Source of the DNA: Centrapalus pauciflorus
Taxonomy: Eukaryota > Streptophyta > Magnoliopsida > Asterales > Asteraceae
DNA: 64,000 bases
Assembly: GCA_020465985.1 (NCBI GenBank)
Contig: JAANYP010002035.1
Coordinates: forward strand, 215,638-279,637
Direction: 5' to 3'
Positions 63,922 through 64,000 of this stretch are shown here, one piece after another. Within the stretch, counting starts at the first letter, position 1. Every line of letters starts with the position of its first letter. Below the pieces are notes generated by a model, which saw only the letters and a program-made list of their open reading frames with translations, searched no databases and was not told the DNA's origin. The translations under genes and the position numbers were made by a program.

Positions 63922-64000
63922 AGATATTTGTGCAAAAAAACCCTTAAGTTAGACTATTTTTGTGATTAAAACATTCAACCATTTTTTATTGCACAAAAAA
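63922..64000. mobile_element. Left end of a family-B MULE, cut by the window edge
   Basis: 'atatttgtgcaaaaaaaccc', 'tttttgtgattaaaac' and 'ttttttattgcacaaaaaa' match the terminal arm of 13739-14698. The other end lies outside the window. Confidence 0.7.

Overview
This is plant nuclear DNA, almost certainly from a eudicot with a large, transposon-rich genome. The genes contain GT-AG introns. Ty1/Copia, hAT, Mutator-like, CACTA, Tourist-like and SINE insertions are present, long (AT)n tracts are frequent, and the intergenic DNA is very AT-rich. An Asteraceae host would fit the repeat types, but that is a guess and not something shown here.

Layout. (1) Positions 1-1823 hold the last three exons of the TRAPPII subunit gene TRS130/CLUB (+), running off the left edge. 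(2) 2.2-9.2 kb is intergenic and carries short inverted-repeat transposons. (3) 9975-12488 is a complete intronless THESEUS1-type CrRLK1L receptor kinase gene (+). TRS130 and THE1 also lie close together in Arabidopsis, so this looks like conserved microsynteny. (4) 13.1-16.3 kb is a three-deep nest: a hAT element holds a palindromic MULE, which holds a smaller palindromic MULE, each with a perfect target-site duplication. (5) 16.9-19.0 kb is an internally deleted Copia element (+), and 19.85-25.73 kb is a nearly full-length but mutated Copia element (-) with 626/627-bp LTRs. (6) 27.1-36.6 kb holds a tandem pair of related two-exon genes of unknown function (-), separated by a 2.5-kb palindrome; their introns act as natural filled and empty sites for several transposons. 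(7) 37.4-38.5 kb is a decayed hAT transposase. (8) 39.4-44.1 kb holds palindromic elements embedded in (AT)n tracts, a SINE with 14-bp target duplications, and a fragment of EIN2. (9) 44.7-46.75 kb is a seven-exon VAL-like B3 gene (-) encoding a short protein. (10) 47.1-59.4 kb is a diverged direct tandem duplication with no convincing gene, whose two copies are separated by private insertions (solo LTR, Ac-like hAT, MULE, CACTA ends). (11) 61.6-63.8 kb is another giant palindromic MULE.

Four intact-looking gene models plus one partial one are supported: THE1, the two tandem unknown genes, the VAL-like gene, and the TRS130 3' end. They do not form a pathway. TRS130 acts in TGN/post-Golgi traffic and cytokinesis, THE1 in cell-wall integrity sensing, and the VAL-like protein presumably in the nucleus. 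The most unusual signals are a possible self-priming site in the minus-strand Copia element and the (AT)n-embedded palindromes. Coordinates and target duplications were read by eye.
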